Part shown: in pieces, positions 52,250-60,064 of the stretch | How positions within the stretch are numbered: the stretch's first letter is position 1 | How the letters are laid out: each line of letters opens with the position of its first letter | From: Actinoplanes oblitus | GTDB taxonomy: Bacteria; Actinomycetota; Actinomycetes; Mycobacteriales; Micromonosporaceae | Direction of reading: 5' to 3' | Assembly: GCF_030252345.1 (NCBI RefSeq) | Contig: NZ_CP126980.1 | Span: 2,061,501 to 2,125,500, forward strand | DNA: 64,000 nt | The notes under the pieces: model-generated | The model's database searches: none | What the model saw: the letters and a program-made list of their open reading frames with translations, nothing else | Told to the model about the DNA's origin: nothing | Made by a program: the position numbers and the translations under genes

Positions 52250-53545
52250 ATGCGGCGTTTTCGGTTCCGGCACGCGCTGCCGGTCCTGCTCGGCTTCGCC
52301 CTGCTCGCCATCGGTCCGTCCACCCACGCCTCGCTCGCCGCCGGCCCGTCGCGCGCTGTCCACCCCGCCGCCGGCCTGTCGCACGCCGCCGGGCCGCTCG
52401 TCGCGGCCGCGCCGGTCAGCGCGCCCGACTCCGCGGTGCGCCTGCAGGCGCTGCTGGGGCAGCACGCCGTGCTCGCGGCCGACCTGATGCGCAGCCGGAT
52501 CCGCGGTGACAACGACTTCGTGCAGGCCGCCAACGCCGCCCTCGGGCAGAACACCGACGCGATGACCACACTGGTGCGGCAGCTGTTCGGCACCGGCGTG
52601 GCCGGCCGGTTCGGCCCGCTCTGGTCCGAGCACGTGGTGGAGCTGGTCGCGTACGCCAGCGCGGTCGCCGACCAGGACGAGGCGGCCAAGGCGCACGCCA
52701 ACCAGCGGCTCGCCGAGTACGAGGAGCAACTCAGCCAGTTCTTCGCCGGTGCCTCGCACGGCCGGCTGCCGGTCCGCGCCGTGCGCCAGGCCCTCGACAT
52801 GCATCTGCACCACCTGATCAGCCAGGCCGACGCGTACGCCGCGCACGACTACCAGCTCGCCGACCGCACCTACCGCGAGGGCTACGAGCAGATGTACGAC
52901 CTCGGCCGCACCCTCGCCGACGGCCTGCTGCCGGCCGGTGCCCGCGACGCCCTGCGCGAGCCGCTCTGGCGGCTGCGTTCCCAGCTGGGCCGGCTGATCG
53001 CCGAGCACGTGGTCTTGGCCGAGGACGTGACCAGGGCAGCGGTGACCAACACCCCCGACTTCGACGCCGCCGGCCGGCAGATCAACGCGAACACCCGGGA
53101 CCTGACGGCGGCGATGGACACGCTCTTCGGTGCCACCACGGCGCGCCGGTTCCAGCAGGTCTGGGGCTTCCACGTGGAACAGCTGGTGGGTTACGCGGCG
53201 TCCACCGCCGGCCGCGACGAGACCGGCCGGGACCGGGCGAGAGCCCGTCTGCACGACTACGAGCAGCAGCTGGGGACACTGCTCAGCGACGTCACCGGGA
53301 AACGGATGGACGCGGTGAAACTGGCGGCGGCGTTCCGCGGGCACGACGAGATGCTGCTGCGGCACGCCGACGCCTACGCGGCGCGCGACTACGTGACGGC
53401 CCACGAGCTGGCGCAGCAGACCTACCAGCACGGTTTCGCCATGGCGCGGGACCTCGCTGACGCGTTCGGGGCCACTGTCGCCGGGCGGCTTCCGGTGGGC
53501 GGGGCGCAGACCGGGTACGGCTGGCTCGCGGCGGGTTCCCGGTGA
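52250..53545 (+). CDS. Secreted helical protein with internal duplication
   Basis: This 431-residue exported protein has a signal peptide (residues 5-28, HALPVLLGFALLAIGPSTHA). Two related halves follow. Each contains a LMRSRI/VTRAAV helix, a TTLVRQLFG/MDTLFGATTARRF segment, an EHVVELVAYA/FHVEQLVGYAA segment, and a final H-rich DAYAAxDYxxA helix (MHLHHLISQADAYAAHDYQL; EMLLRHADAYAARDYVTAHE). The regular His and Asp residues could bind metal, but no known family comes to mind. The sortase gene follows directly. The ATG 52250 has GTGAGG close upstream. Confidence 0.75.
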   Translation: MRRFRFRHALPVLLGFALLAIGPSTHASLAAGPSRAVHPAAGLSHAAGPLVAAAPVSAPDSAVRLQALLGQHAVLAADLMRSRIRGDNDFVQAANAALGQNTDAMTTLVRQLFGTGVAGRFGPLWSEHVVELVAYASAVADQDEAAKAHANQRLAEYEEQLSQFFAGASHGRLPVRAVRQALDMHLHHLISQADAYAAHDYQLADRTYREGYEQMYDLGRTLADGLLPAGARDALREPLWRLRSQLGRLIAEHVVLAEDVTRAAVTNTPDFDAAGRQINANTRDLTAAMDTLFGATTARRFQQVWGFHVEQLVGYAASTAGRDETGRDRARARLHDYEQQLGTLLSDVTGKRMDAVKLAAAFRGHDEMLLRHADAYAARDYVTAHELAQQTYQHGFAMARDLADAFGATVAGRLPVGGAQTGYGWLAAGSR

Positions 53546-53557
53546 CGGGCCGTTGAC

Positions 53558-54193
53558 ATGCTGTCCGGTACGCGTGGGGGCGCGCTCACCTCGTACGCCA
53601 AATGTCTTGGTGTGGTGGTCGTGACCGGTCTCGCCCTGGCGGGGGCGCAGCCCGCGCGGACCACCGGGACGCGCGGCAGTCCCGTGGCGCCGCCGGTCGT
53701 CGCGGACCCGCTGGTGGCCAGTGGATTCCGCTCCGAGCGGACGTTCCCGCTGGTCGCCGAGCCGGTGCGGCTGCGGATCCCGGCGCTGGGCGTGGACAGC
53801 GAGCTGCAGCGGCTCGGCCTGCGGCGGGACGGGACTGTCGCGGTGCCGGACCGGGTCGAGGTGGCCGGGTGGTATCGGCTCGGCGCGCGACCGGGGCAGC
53901 CGGGCCCCGCGGTGATCCTCGGACACGTCGACTCGAGGACCGGGCCGGGGATCTTCGCGCGGCTCAGCGGTGTCCGGGTGGGGACGCCGGTGACCGTCGA
54001 GCGGTCCGACGGGAGCAGCGTGACGTTCCGGATCACCCGGGTGTCGCGGGTGCCGAAAGCGCGTTTCCCGACCGACCTGGTGTACGCGCCGAGCCTCGAC
54101 CCGACGCTGCGGCTGGTCACCTGCGGGGGCAGTTTCGATTCTTCCCGAGGAAGCTACCGCGACAATGTCATCGCCTTCGCCGACCTCGCGTGA
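53558..54193 (+). CDS. Class F-like sortase
   Basis: This 211-residue membrane-anchored transpeptidase has an N-terminal helix (KCLGVVVVTGLALAGA), then a sortase fold with catalytic His in ILGHVDSRTGPGIFARL near 122, Cys in LVTCGG near 189 and Arg in SYRDNVIAFADLA. Layout and motifs fit the actinobacterial class F sortases. It would attach secreted proteins carrying a sorting signal to the wall. The gene lies 12 bases after the helical secreted protein and overlaps the start of the next gene. Neither neighbour ends in a clear LPxTG motif. The LALTG protein at 39992 is the only candidate substrate I see. Confidence 0.9.
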   Translation: MLSGTRGGALTSYAKCLGVVVVTGLALAGAQPARTTGTRGSPVAPPVVADPLVASGFRSERTFPLVAEPVRLRIPALGVDSELQRLGLRRDGTVAVPDRVEVAGWYRLGARPGQPGPAVILGHVDSRTGPGIFARLSGVRVGTPVTVERSDGSSVTFRITRVSRVPKARFPTDLVYAPSLDPTLRLVTCGGSFDSSRGSYRDNVIAFADLA

Positions 54194-55358
54194 CGGGTGG
54201 GCGGCCGCCGTCGCCGCCGTGACGGTGCTGGCCGCCGCCGCGGTTCCGCTGCCCGCGCTCGCCGCGCCGGCGCCCTCCGGGCCGCCGGCGTCCCTCGCCG
54301 CCGCCGCGGTGGTGCCGTTGCCGATCGACGCGGTGCTGGGCGGGGCCGGGGAGAGCGCCCTGGTCGTCGACCTGAGCGCGGCGCCGTCGGCGCGCACCGG
54401 GACGGTCGCGGTGACCGTCGGCGGTGCCGCCCGGCCCGCCCGGCTGGTGCCGGTCGTCTCGCCGGATCTGGCGCTGTCCATAGTGGTCGACGCCTCCGAC
54501 GCGGGGGCGGCGGCACTGCCGGGCTGGCTCAGCGCCGGGGCCCGGTTCAGCCTGGCCGCGCCGGCCCGGGCCCGCAGCGTGGTGATCGCCGACCGGCGAC
54601 CGGCGACCGTGGTCGCCGGGCCGGTGCGCGGGCCGACCGAGGTGGTCCGGGCGCTGGGCACGGTGCGGTCCGGCGGCGACCGCGACACGGCGGCGGCGCT
54701 GGCCCTGGCGGCGCGGCAGTTCCCGGGGACGCCGGCCGGGCAGCGGGTGGCCCTGCTCTACACCACCGCCGACGGGGCCGGCGGGCTGTCCGCCGCCTCG
54801 CTGGCCGATCAGTTCCGGACGGCCGGCACGCTGCTGGTGGTGGTGGGCACCACCGACCCGGACCGGTACTGGTCGACGGCGGCGGCCGCCACCGGGGGTT
54901 TCTTCGCGCCGGCCGGTGACCCGGTGGTGGTGCCGGCGCTGGACCAGGTGGAGACCGCGTTGAGCAGTCGTTGCCTGGTCCGGTTCGCCGGGGTGGTGGA
55001 GCCGGGCACCCGGGTGGCGGCGTCGGTGCGGTCCGGAGATCTGGTCCTGTCCGGCGAGACGGTGGCCCGTGCGGCGTCGCCGGGCCGGTCCTCGCTGAGG
55101 TACTGGCTGCTCGGGGGCGTGGCGGTGGGCGTACTCCTGGTGGGTTCGACGGTCGTCCTGGTACGCCGCCGGCGGTCGCGGAGCGCGCTGGTCGTGCCCG
55201 CCTCGCCCTACGCGGTCCTGCTCGGCGGGCCGCTGCCGCCGGCGGTGTCCCCGCCGACGCCCGGGGCCGATCCGCCGCTGGGTCCGCCCGCTGCCGGGAC
55301 CATGCGGCCGATGGCCCGCGGTCGCGCGTCGGTCCCCGATCCGCCGACCGACGACTGA
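54165..55358 (+). CDS. Membrane protein with VWA-like extracellular domain
   Basis: This 397-residue protein starts inside the end of the sortase gene (29-base overlap). It has a signal peptide (to about residue 34), an extracellular domain of about 270 residues containing the beta-alpha pattern of a von Willebrand A-like fold (LSIVVDASDAG, then QRVALLYTTADGAGG), a membrane helix near 303-325 (LLGGVAVGVLLVGSTVVLV) and a proline-rich cytoplasmic tail. A canonical DxSxS metal site is not clear. Overlap with the sortase suggests joint expression and a role at the cell surface. Function is unknown. Confidence 0.82.
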   Translation: MSSPSPTSRDGWAAAVAAVTVLAAAAVPLPALAAPAPSGPPASLAAAAVVPLPIDAVLGGAGESALVVDLSAAPSARTGTVAVTVGGAARPARLVPVVSPDLALSIVVDASDAGAAALPGWLSAGARFSLAAPARARSVVIADRRPATVVAGPVRGPTEVVRALGTVRSGGDRDTAAALALAARQFPGTPAGQRVALLYTTADGAGGLSAASLADQFRTAGTLLVVVGTTDPDRYWSTAAAATGGFFAPAGDPVVVPALDQVETALSSRCLVRFAGVVEPGTRVAASVRSGDLVLSGETVARAASPGRSSLRYWLLGGVAVGVLLVGSTVVLVRRRRSRSALVVPASPYAVLLGGPLPPAVSPPTPGADPPLGPPAAGTMRPMARGRASVPDPPTDD

Positions 55359-55370
55359 AGGCCCGGGCGG

Positions 55371-55475
55371 ATGCTGGAGATCCGCCGGCTCACCCATGCC
55401 TCCGGGACAACGTGGCGCTGCCGCTGCGCCGCTGCGGACTGTCCCGGCCGGACCGCCGCGCCGCGGCCCGGTGAG
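55371..55475 (+). pseudogene. ABC transporter ATPase remnant
   Basis: An ATG with a GGCGG-like site begins MLEIRRLTHAS, the typical first strand of an ABC ATPase. About 30 bases on, in the next frame, comes DNVALPLRRCGLSRPDRRAA, matching the post-Walker A helical region of LolD/MacB-type ATPases. The Walker A and Q-loop DNA between them is absent and the frame has shifted. Sequence after 55475 shows nothing recognisable. I infer a decayed gene with an internal deletion. Confidence 0.5.
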
Positions 55476-55639
55476 CCGGAAGGCCCGCGCCCTCTCCAGT
55501 CGCAGCGGCTCGACGGTGCGGGCGCCGCCTTTCCCTCGCGGGTGGGTCGCTCCAGCCCGCCGGCACCGCCGGACGATCACGAGCGGCAGGCTGAGACGGC
55601 GCCGGCTCCTCACCTCGCGACATCGACCTTTTGGGTACG

Positions 55640-57193
55640 TCAGCCCAGTGGCACGTCCAGGTAGGAACCGCCGGTGACGGTGATCGAGTCGCCGGGTGCG
55701 TTCTCGTCGTAGTACAGCGGGTCGGTGGTGTCCACCACCAGCGTGAGCGAGTGCCCGGCCGGCAGGTCGTACGCGGTGGCGAACAGGTCCACGTCGACGC
55801 TGCTCGTCGCGTCGAGCCAGCTGACCGGGGCGTGGGTGATCAGCTTGGCGTTGCCGAGGGCGTCCAGGTCGTACAGGTAGGTGACCAGGGTGCCGGTGCG
55901 GGCGGCCCCGGACAGCTCCAGGTGCACCTTCGGTACGCCGCGCAGGTGCTGGACGGCCGACGGGCGCTCGGCGGCCCAGACGCCGGCCCGGCCGCGGTCG
56001 ACGAACGGCAGCCAGATGCTCGGCTGCTCCCCGGTGATCGCCGACGCGCCGTTGGTCAGCAGCACCACGCCGCCGCCGGCCACGGTGTCCTTGTCGGCGG
56101 GCAGCCGCTTGGACCAGCCGCCGGAGACCGCCCCGCCGAGCAGGCCGGTGCCGTCCAGCAGGCGGATCCGGCCGAGCCCGTAACGGCGGTTGGTGCCGGT
56201 CAGCGCGGACCAGTCCGGATACGACTCGGCGGCGGCGTTCAGCGGCTTGACCTGCACTGCCGGCTCGGACTCGACGCCGTTGGACTGGCCGGCCAGGTAG
56301 TGGTCGAACCACTCGGACAGGCTGCGCCAGGCGTCGTTGGGCAGGCCGAGCACGCCGGTGAGCTCGGCGATGGCGTGGTCGCCGGGTCGCAGTTCGAGAC
56401 GTTTCGGCGTGGTCAGCCCGCCGAAGAAGTCGACCAGCTGGTTCGGCGGGAAGAACGAGTCGCCCCAGCCGTTGGCCAGCAGCACGGCCGGCTGGTTCGC
56501 GTTGATGGCGGCCAGGTAGGTGCCCGCCGAGCGGATCCGGCCCCAGTCCTTGACCTGCTCGACGTTGCGGTTGCCGGAGAAGTCGCCGAGCATCCGGGTC
56601 AGCTCCGGGCTGGGCTTGCCGACCAGCTGCGCGGCCAGCGACAGCAGCCCGGCGGACTGCTGGTGCCGGGTGTCGCCGGAGTAGAGCGAGTAGACCAGGT
56701 CGGACCAGCCGCTGAGGGCGGCCACCGCCCGGATCCGCGGGTCCGCGCCGGCGCCGAGCAGGCTGATCCCGGCGCCGTAGGAGATGCCCGCGGCGCCGAT
56801 CCGGGCCGGGTCGGCGGGGGTGTTGGCGATCGTCCAGTCCAGGACCTTCGACAGGTCGGCCAGGTCCAGCGGGCCGGCCGTGTCGATGGTGCCGCCGGAG
56901 AACCACCAGCCGCGCGGGGTGTAGGAGACCACCACGTAGCCCCGGCCGGCCAGGATCTTGGCCTGCGCGATGTACTCCACGTCGTTGAGGCCCCAGCTGG
57001 ACGGGAAGACGATCACCGGGTGCCTGCCGGGGCCGGCCGGCGCGATCCAGTTGGCCTTGAGCGTCACGCCGCCGGATCCGGATATGTCGACGGCCTGGAA
57101 GCCTGTGGTACCTGCTGCCTCGGCGGGCGCGGCGAGGACGACGACCGCGAGGATCAACCCACTCAATACCGAAAAAAGGCGGCGTAGTGCCAT
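55640..57193 (-). CDS. Secreted S15/CocE-type acyl peptidase or hydrolase
   Basis: This 517-residue exported alpha/beta-hydrolase has a signal peptide (residues 5-27, LFSVLSGLILAVVVLAAPAE). The nucleophile Ser lies in GISYGAGISLLG near 145, a probable Asp in ANGWGDSFFPPNQ near 240 and the His in RPGDHAIAEL near 270. The C-terminal third is a jelly-roll X-Pro dipeptidyl-peptidase C-type domain (VPKVHLELSGAARTGTLVTY). It may cleave Xaa-Pro peptides or esters outside the cell. AGGAG precedes the ATG. The promoter and adjacent TetR operator are recognisable in the divergent region. Confidence 0.9.
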   Translation of the reverse strand: MALRRLFSVLSGLILAVVVLAAPAEAAGTTGFQAVDISGSGGVTLKANWIAPAGPGRHPVIVFPSSWGLNDVEYIAQAKILAGRGYVVVSYTPRGWWFSGGTIDTAGPLDLADLSKVLDWTIANTPADPARIGAAGISYGAGISLLGAGADPRIRAVAALSGWSDLVYSLYSGDTRHQQSAGLLSLAAQLVGKPSPELTRMLGDFSGNRNVEQVKDWGRIRSAGTYLAAINANQPAVLLANGWGDSFFPPNQLVDFFGGLTTPKRLELRPGDHAIAELTGVLGLPNDAWRSLSEWFDHYLAGQSNGVESEPAVQVKPLNAAAESYPDWSALTGTNRRYGLGRIRLLDGTGLLGGAVSGGWSKRLPADKDTVAGGGVVLLTNGASAITGEQPSIWLPFVDRGRAGVWAAERPSAVQHLRGVPKVHLELSGAARTGTLVTYLYDLDALGNAKLITHAPVSWLDATSSVDVDLFATAYDLPAGHSLTLVVDTTDPLYYDENAPGDSITVTGGSYLDVPLG

Positions 57194-57243
57194 AGCACAC
57201 TCCTGGGGCGAATCGGGTGGTTATGGCGACGCGTCGTGGCGGC

Positions 57244-57272
57244 AGCGTAGGAAGCCGTACCGAGAAAGTGAA
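57244..57272 (-). promoter_or_regulatory. Promoter of the S15-type peptidase gene
   Basis: On the minus strand, TTCACT (57267-57272) and TACGCT (57244-57249) are separated by 17 bases, a housekeeping-type promoter. It lies about 50 bases upstream of the start codon and just beside the TetR operator. Confidence 0.6.
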
Positions 57273-57276
57273 GGTG

Positions 57277-57305
57277 ATGACATTCTCGTTACCGACCGGT
57301 AACGT
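57277..57305 (+). promoter_or_regulatory. Promoter of the tetR gene at 57332
   Basis: ATGACA (57277-57282) and TAACGT (57300-57305) are separated by 17 bases. The -10 box lies inside the palindromic operator, so TetR binding would block it. Confidence 0.6.
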
Positions 57306-57318
57306 GACTGGTCGGTAA
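57289..57318. promoter_or_regulatory. TetR operator between peptidase and tetR genes
   Basis: TTACCGACC (57289-57297) and GGTCGGTAA (57310-57318) form a perfect 9-bp inverted repeat with a 12-base gap. A nested GTTACC-GACC-GGTAAC repeat overlaps it at 57288-57303. The site covers the tetR -10 box and abuts the peptidase -35 region, consistent with repression of both genes and autoregulation. Confidence 0.75.
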
Positions 57319-57331
57319 GGGGGTGATCAGG

Positions 57332-57904
57332 ATGCTCTACGGAACCCCGACGGCGCGTCGCCGCGACGCTCAGCGCAACCGTGCGGCCATCGTCGTGGCG
57401 GCCAGCGAGGTGCTCACCGAGGCCGACCCGGTCTCCCTGATGCCGGAGATCGCCCGGCGCGCCGGTGTCGGCCAGGCCACGCTCTACCGGCACTTCCCGG
57501 ACCGGCACGCGCTCACCGTCGCGGTCCTGGACCACCAGCTCGACCGGCTCGAGCAGTCCGCCGCCGAGCTGGCCGGGCACGCCGAGCACTTCCGTCACCT
57601 GCTGCGCTCGGTGCTGCACACCCAGATCGCCATGCGCGGGCTGGTGGTGCTGATCCGGCGGCTGGACAGTGCCACCCAGAACCGCTATCTGCAGCGCGCG
57701 CTGACCGCCCTGGGCGGCCCGCTGCGCCGGGCCCGTGAGCACGGGCACGTCCGCACCGACCTGGTGCCGGACGATCTGATCCTATTGTTCACCATGGTCC
57801 AGGGCGTGGCCGAGGCCACCCCGGACGCGGCCGCCGCCCGGGCCGCCGCCGACCGCGCGGTGGACCTGATGCTCGACGGCGTCTGCCGCGCCGCGCCCGG
57901 CTGA
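57332..57904 (+). CDS. TetR-family transcriptional regulator
   Basis: This 190-residue repressor has a TetR helix-turn-helix (IVVAASEVLTEADPVSLMPE, then RRAGVGQATLYRHFPDRHAL). The C-terminal domain includes HFRHLLRSVLHTQIAMRGLV. ATG 57332 is preceded by AAGGGGG 8 bases upstream; an in-frame GTG at 57323 overlaps that site and is unlikely. It is divergent from the S15-type peptidase, with a strong palindromic operator covering its own promoter, so it probably represses itself and the peptidase gene until a ligand binds. Confidence 0.93.
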   Translation: MLYGTPTARRRDAQRNRAAIVVAASEVLTEADPVSLMPEIARRAGVGQATLYRHFPDRHALTVAVLDHQLDRLEQSAAELAGHAEHFRHLLRSVLHTQIAMRGLVVLIRRLDSATQNRYLQRALTALGGPLRRAREHGHVRTDLVPDDLILLFTMVQGVAEATPDAAAARAAADRAVDLMLDGVCRAAPG

Positions 57905-57920
57905 GTTCCGCCGGCGGAAC
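57905..57920 (+). terminator. Palindrome after tetR
   Basis: GTTCCGCCGGCGGAAC is a perfect 16-base palindrome starting at the base after the tetR stop. It can form a stem with a 4-base loop. No T-run follows. Confidence 0.45.
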
Positions 57921-58004
57921 TGCCTCCGAGGCCGGGCGGTTGGCCGGCACCGAGCTGGTGGCGCGGCGGGAGGCCGCCCGGCTGTTCACCGGGGCCGGTG
58001 GTGT

Positions 58005-58226
58005 CCCGGGCCCGAAGACCACCGTCGGGACCAGCCAGGTTTCGTGGCTGGTGCTCACGGTGGTGTCCCGGGCCTGGAAGCCACCGTCAGGACCAGCCAG
58101 GTTTCGTGGCTGGTGCTCACGGTGGTGTCCCGGGCCTGGAGACCACCGTCAGGGCCAGCCGGGTTTCGTGGCTGGTGCTCACGGTGGTCTCGTGAGGCCG
58201 GAGACCACCGTGAGGACCAGCCGGCT
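58005..58226. repeat. Array of four 62-bp repeats (locus 3)
   Basis: Units with GACCAGCC at 58029, 58091, 58153 (one mismatch) and 58215 keep an exact 62-base period. Each carries nested complementary arms: CCACCGT...ACGGTGG outside and CCAGCCA...TGGCTGG inside, giving a long imperfect hairpin. The array sits between the convergent ends of tetR and the DUF2278 gene. Arms and period match the arrays at 16.5 and 27.1 kb. Confidence 0.88.
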
Positions 58227-58232
58227 CGGGTG

Positions 58233-59243
58233 TCAGAAGACGATGGTCCAGCCCTCCCGAGCGGCCTGCTCGGCGGTGTAGGCGACGCCGTCCACCTTCA
58301 GCCCGTCGGCGTTCAGGACGGTGATCATGCCGCCCCGGTTGCCGAGCGTCACCGGGGCGGTGACCGCCACCCGGAGTGCGGCGCCCGCGGCGAGCACGCC
58401 GGTCAGGGGCTGCCGGTTCTTGGCGCGGTCGAGCAGCGCCCAGCCGGTCAGGTCGAGGTCGGCCGGGGACGCGTTGAGCAGCGTCACCGACTCCGGCTCG
58501 GGGGCCGGGCCGACCGGGTTGGCCAGCGCGGCGACGATCCGCGCCAGGTGGTCGGGCTCGCCGGGGCCGGGAGTCGGGGCCGGGCCGGGGTCGGGCACCG
58601 CCGGCAGCCGGTGGCCGGTGATGTCGTCGGTGTGCCACGCCTGCGACTGGAAGGCCAGGAAGATCGCCACCCACGCGTCGCCGAAGCTCAGCAGCAGGCC
58701 GCCGTCCTGATAGACGCCGTCGTCGCCGGAGAATCGACCCTCGTTGCCCTGATTCATGTGAATGTCGTGCACGCCGTTGCCGGGCGAGAAATGGAAAACC
58801 TTGTCGGCTTTCGGTTCTGGTCCCCAGGCTTGCCCGAATAGGTAGGCGCGGGCCTCCGGATCGTCCAGCGCGCGGCGTACGTAATGATCGATGAAATCGC
58901 CGAGATCGTTCTCCGGGCCGGGCTCGGCGGTCGGCACCGGGCGCATGTCCTGCCGCTGGAACAGGTTGCCCCGGATGTAGTCCAGCGCCGGGCCGCCGGG
59001 GTGGCTCTCCAGCTCGGTGAACCCGTCCGGCAGGGTGCGCAGCAGGTCCAGCACCGGGTGCGCGAACGCGTCCACGGCCAGGTAGAGCAGCTCGGGCGGG
59101 GACTGCTGGGAGCGCACGTTGACAGCGGCCCGGTAATCGACGCCGGCCGCGCGCAGATGAATCTGATAATGCGGCGTGTCAGTCGTTTCGATCTTTCGAT
59201 CGACGACGGCGGCACGCAGCACGCCGTACCGTTTGATCGGCAT
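58233..59243 (-). CDS. DUF2278 protein with C-terminal lamin-tail domain
   Basis: This 336-residue protein starts with MPIKRYGVLRAAVVDRKIET and contains TPHYQIHLRAAGVDYRAAVN, GNLFQRQDMRPVP and VHDIHMNQGN, the marks of the DUF2278 (YukJ-like) family. A Pro-rich linker near 228-240 leads to a lamin-tail-like beta domain (SVTLLNASPADLDLTGWALL to the end). No signal peptide is seen, so it is probably cytoplasmic. The function is unknown, although the DUF2278/LTD pairing recurs in actinobacteria. It is divergent from the gene at 59402. Confidence 0.87.
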   Translation of the reverse strand: MPIKRYGVLRAAVVDRKIETTDTPHYQIHLRAAGVDYRAAVNVRSQQSPPELLYLAVDAFAHPVLDLLRTLPDGFTELESHPGGPALDYIRGNLFQRQDMRPVPTAEPGPENDLGDFIDHYVRRALDDPEARAYLFGQAWGPEPKADKVFHFSPGNGVHDIHMNQGNEGRFSGDDGVYQDGGLLLSFGDAWVAIFLAFQSQAWHTDDITGHRLPAVPDPGPAPTPGPGEPDHLARIVAALANPVGPAPEPESVTLLNASPADLDLTGWALLDRAKNRQPLTGVLAAGAALRVAVTAPVTLGNRGGMITVLNADGLKVDGVAYTAEQAAREGWTIVF

Positions 59244-59332
59244 GCCGGGAAGTCAACTCCCACCCTTGTGTAGTGTCAATCGGACGATCTATCCATTGTG
59301 CCCCAGGTCGCCTTCCGGACACTTTGTATTCA

Positions 59333-59361
59333 TTGACTCGCATACCTCACGGGTCTAATGT
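59333..59361 (+). promoter_or_regulatory. Promoter of the membrane protein at 59402
   Basis: TTGACT (59333-59338) and TAATGT (59356-59361) are separated by exactly 17 bases, within an AT-richer stretch. Transcription would start near 59368, about 34 bases before the ATG. Confidence 0.7.
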
Positions 59362-59401
59362 CGCCTCAATTTTCCGCATTCGATGGTGCCCGGAGGCCGG
59401 C

Positions 59402-60037
59402 ATGTCCCTGTCGTCGATGGCCGAGGACAGCGCCCTGCGCCTGCGCGGCACCCCGGGCGCCTCCCCGCGGAGCGCGGCCGCCACCGCCGCCGCGGTCACC
59501 GCCGATCAGATGGCCAAGGGCGCCCTGCCCGACGACGCCAAGCTCGCCGGGGAACTCGCCGCGCGGAGCACCGCCGGCACCAGCGTCGCCGGGTCGGTCC
59601 TCACCCAGCTGGTCAAGTACGTGCCGACCGAGACCATCTCGATCTACCTGGCCGTGCAGGCGGCGCTCGGCACGGTCAGCGTCCCGGCCGGCGCCCGCGA
59701 GTGCGACGCCGGCTACACCTCCCGCTGGACCTGGCTGATCCTGCTCGGCGTGACGACGGTGCTGCTCACGCTGGGGCTGGCCTACCGCAGCCAGAAGCAG
59801 GTCGCGCCGGACGAGCGGTTCAAGATCCCGCTGGTCGAGCCGGTCGCCGCGACCGCCGCGTACCTGGTGTGGTCGCTGTCGCTGCCGACCACGCCGCTGA
59901 AGGACTTCTGCTCCTACGACGCCCGGGCGTGGGGGCCGGTGATCCTGCTCGCCGGCACCACCGTCATCGCCACCACGGCGTACGTCTTCGGCAAGACGGT
60001 CACCTGGCAGAAGGTGCTGCAGGACGCCGAGCGCTGA
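59402..60037 (+). CDS. Hypothetical membrane protein
   Basis: This 211-residue protein has a cytoplasmic N-terminal part of about 70 residues rich in Ala, then three or four membrane helices: about 72-90 around YVPTETISIYLAVQAALGTV, WTWLILLGVTTVLLTLGLAY, EPVAATAAYLVWSLSLP, and WGPVILLAGTTVIATTAYVF. Two cysteines lie in outside loops. I do not know the family. GGAGG 5 bases before ATG 59402 fixes the start. A clear promoter is upstream. It is convergent with the transporter gene. Confidence 0.8.
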   Translation: MSLSSMAEDSALRLRGTPGASPRSAAATAAAVTADQMAKGALPDDAKLAGELAARSTAGTSVAGSVLTQLVKYVPTETISIYLAVQAALGTVSVPAGARECDAGYTSRWTWLILLGVTTVLLTLGLAYRSQKQVAPDERFKIPLVEPVAATAAYLVWSLSLPTTPLKDFCSYDARAWGPVILLAGTTVIATTAYVFGKTVTWQKVLQDAER

Positions 60038-60064
60038 CGGCGTACCGAAAAATGCCGTGCCGCT

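Noticed and set aside
55640..57193. The S15-type hydrolase as the missing OleB of the Ole-like operon
   Set aside because: It is secreted, belongs to the CocE/X-Pro peptidase type with a jelly-roll domain, and lies on its own TetR-controlled promoter; OleB is a cytoplasmic haloalkane dehalogenase-like hydrolase.
57923..58000. Possible gene fragment reading EAGRLAGTELVARREAARLF after tetR
   Set aside because: The frame is short, lacks a start with a ribosome site and matches no family I can name; it may be chance coding potential beside the repeat array.
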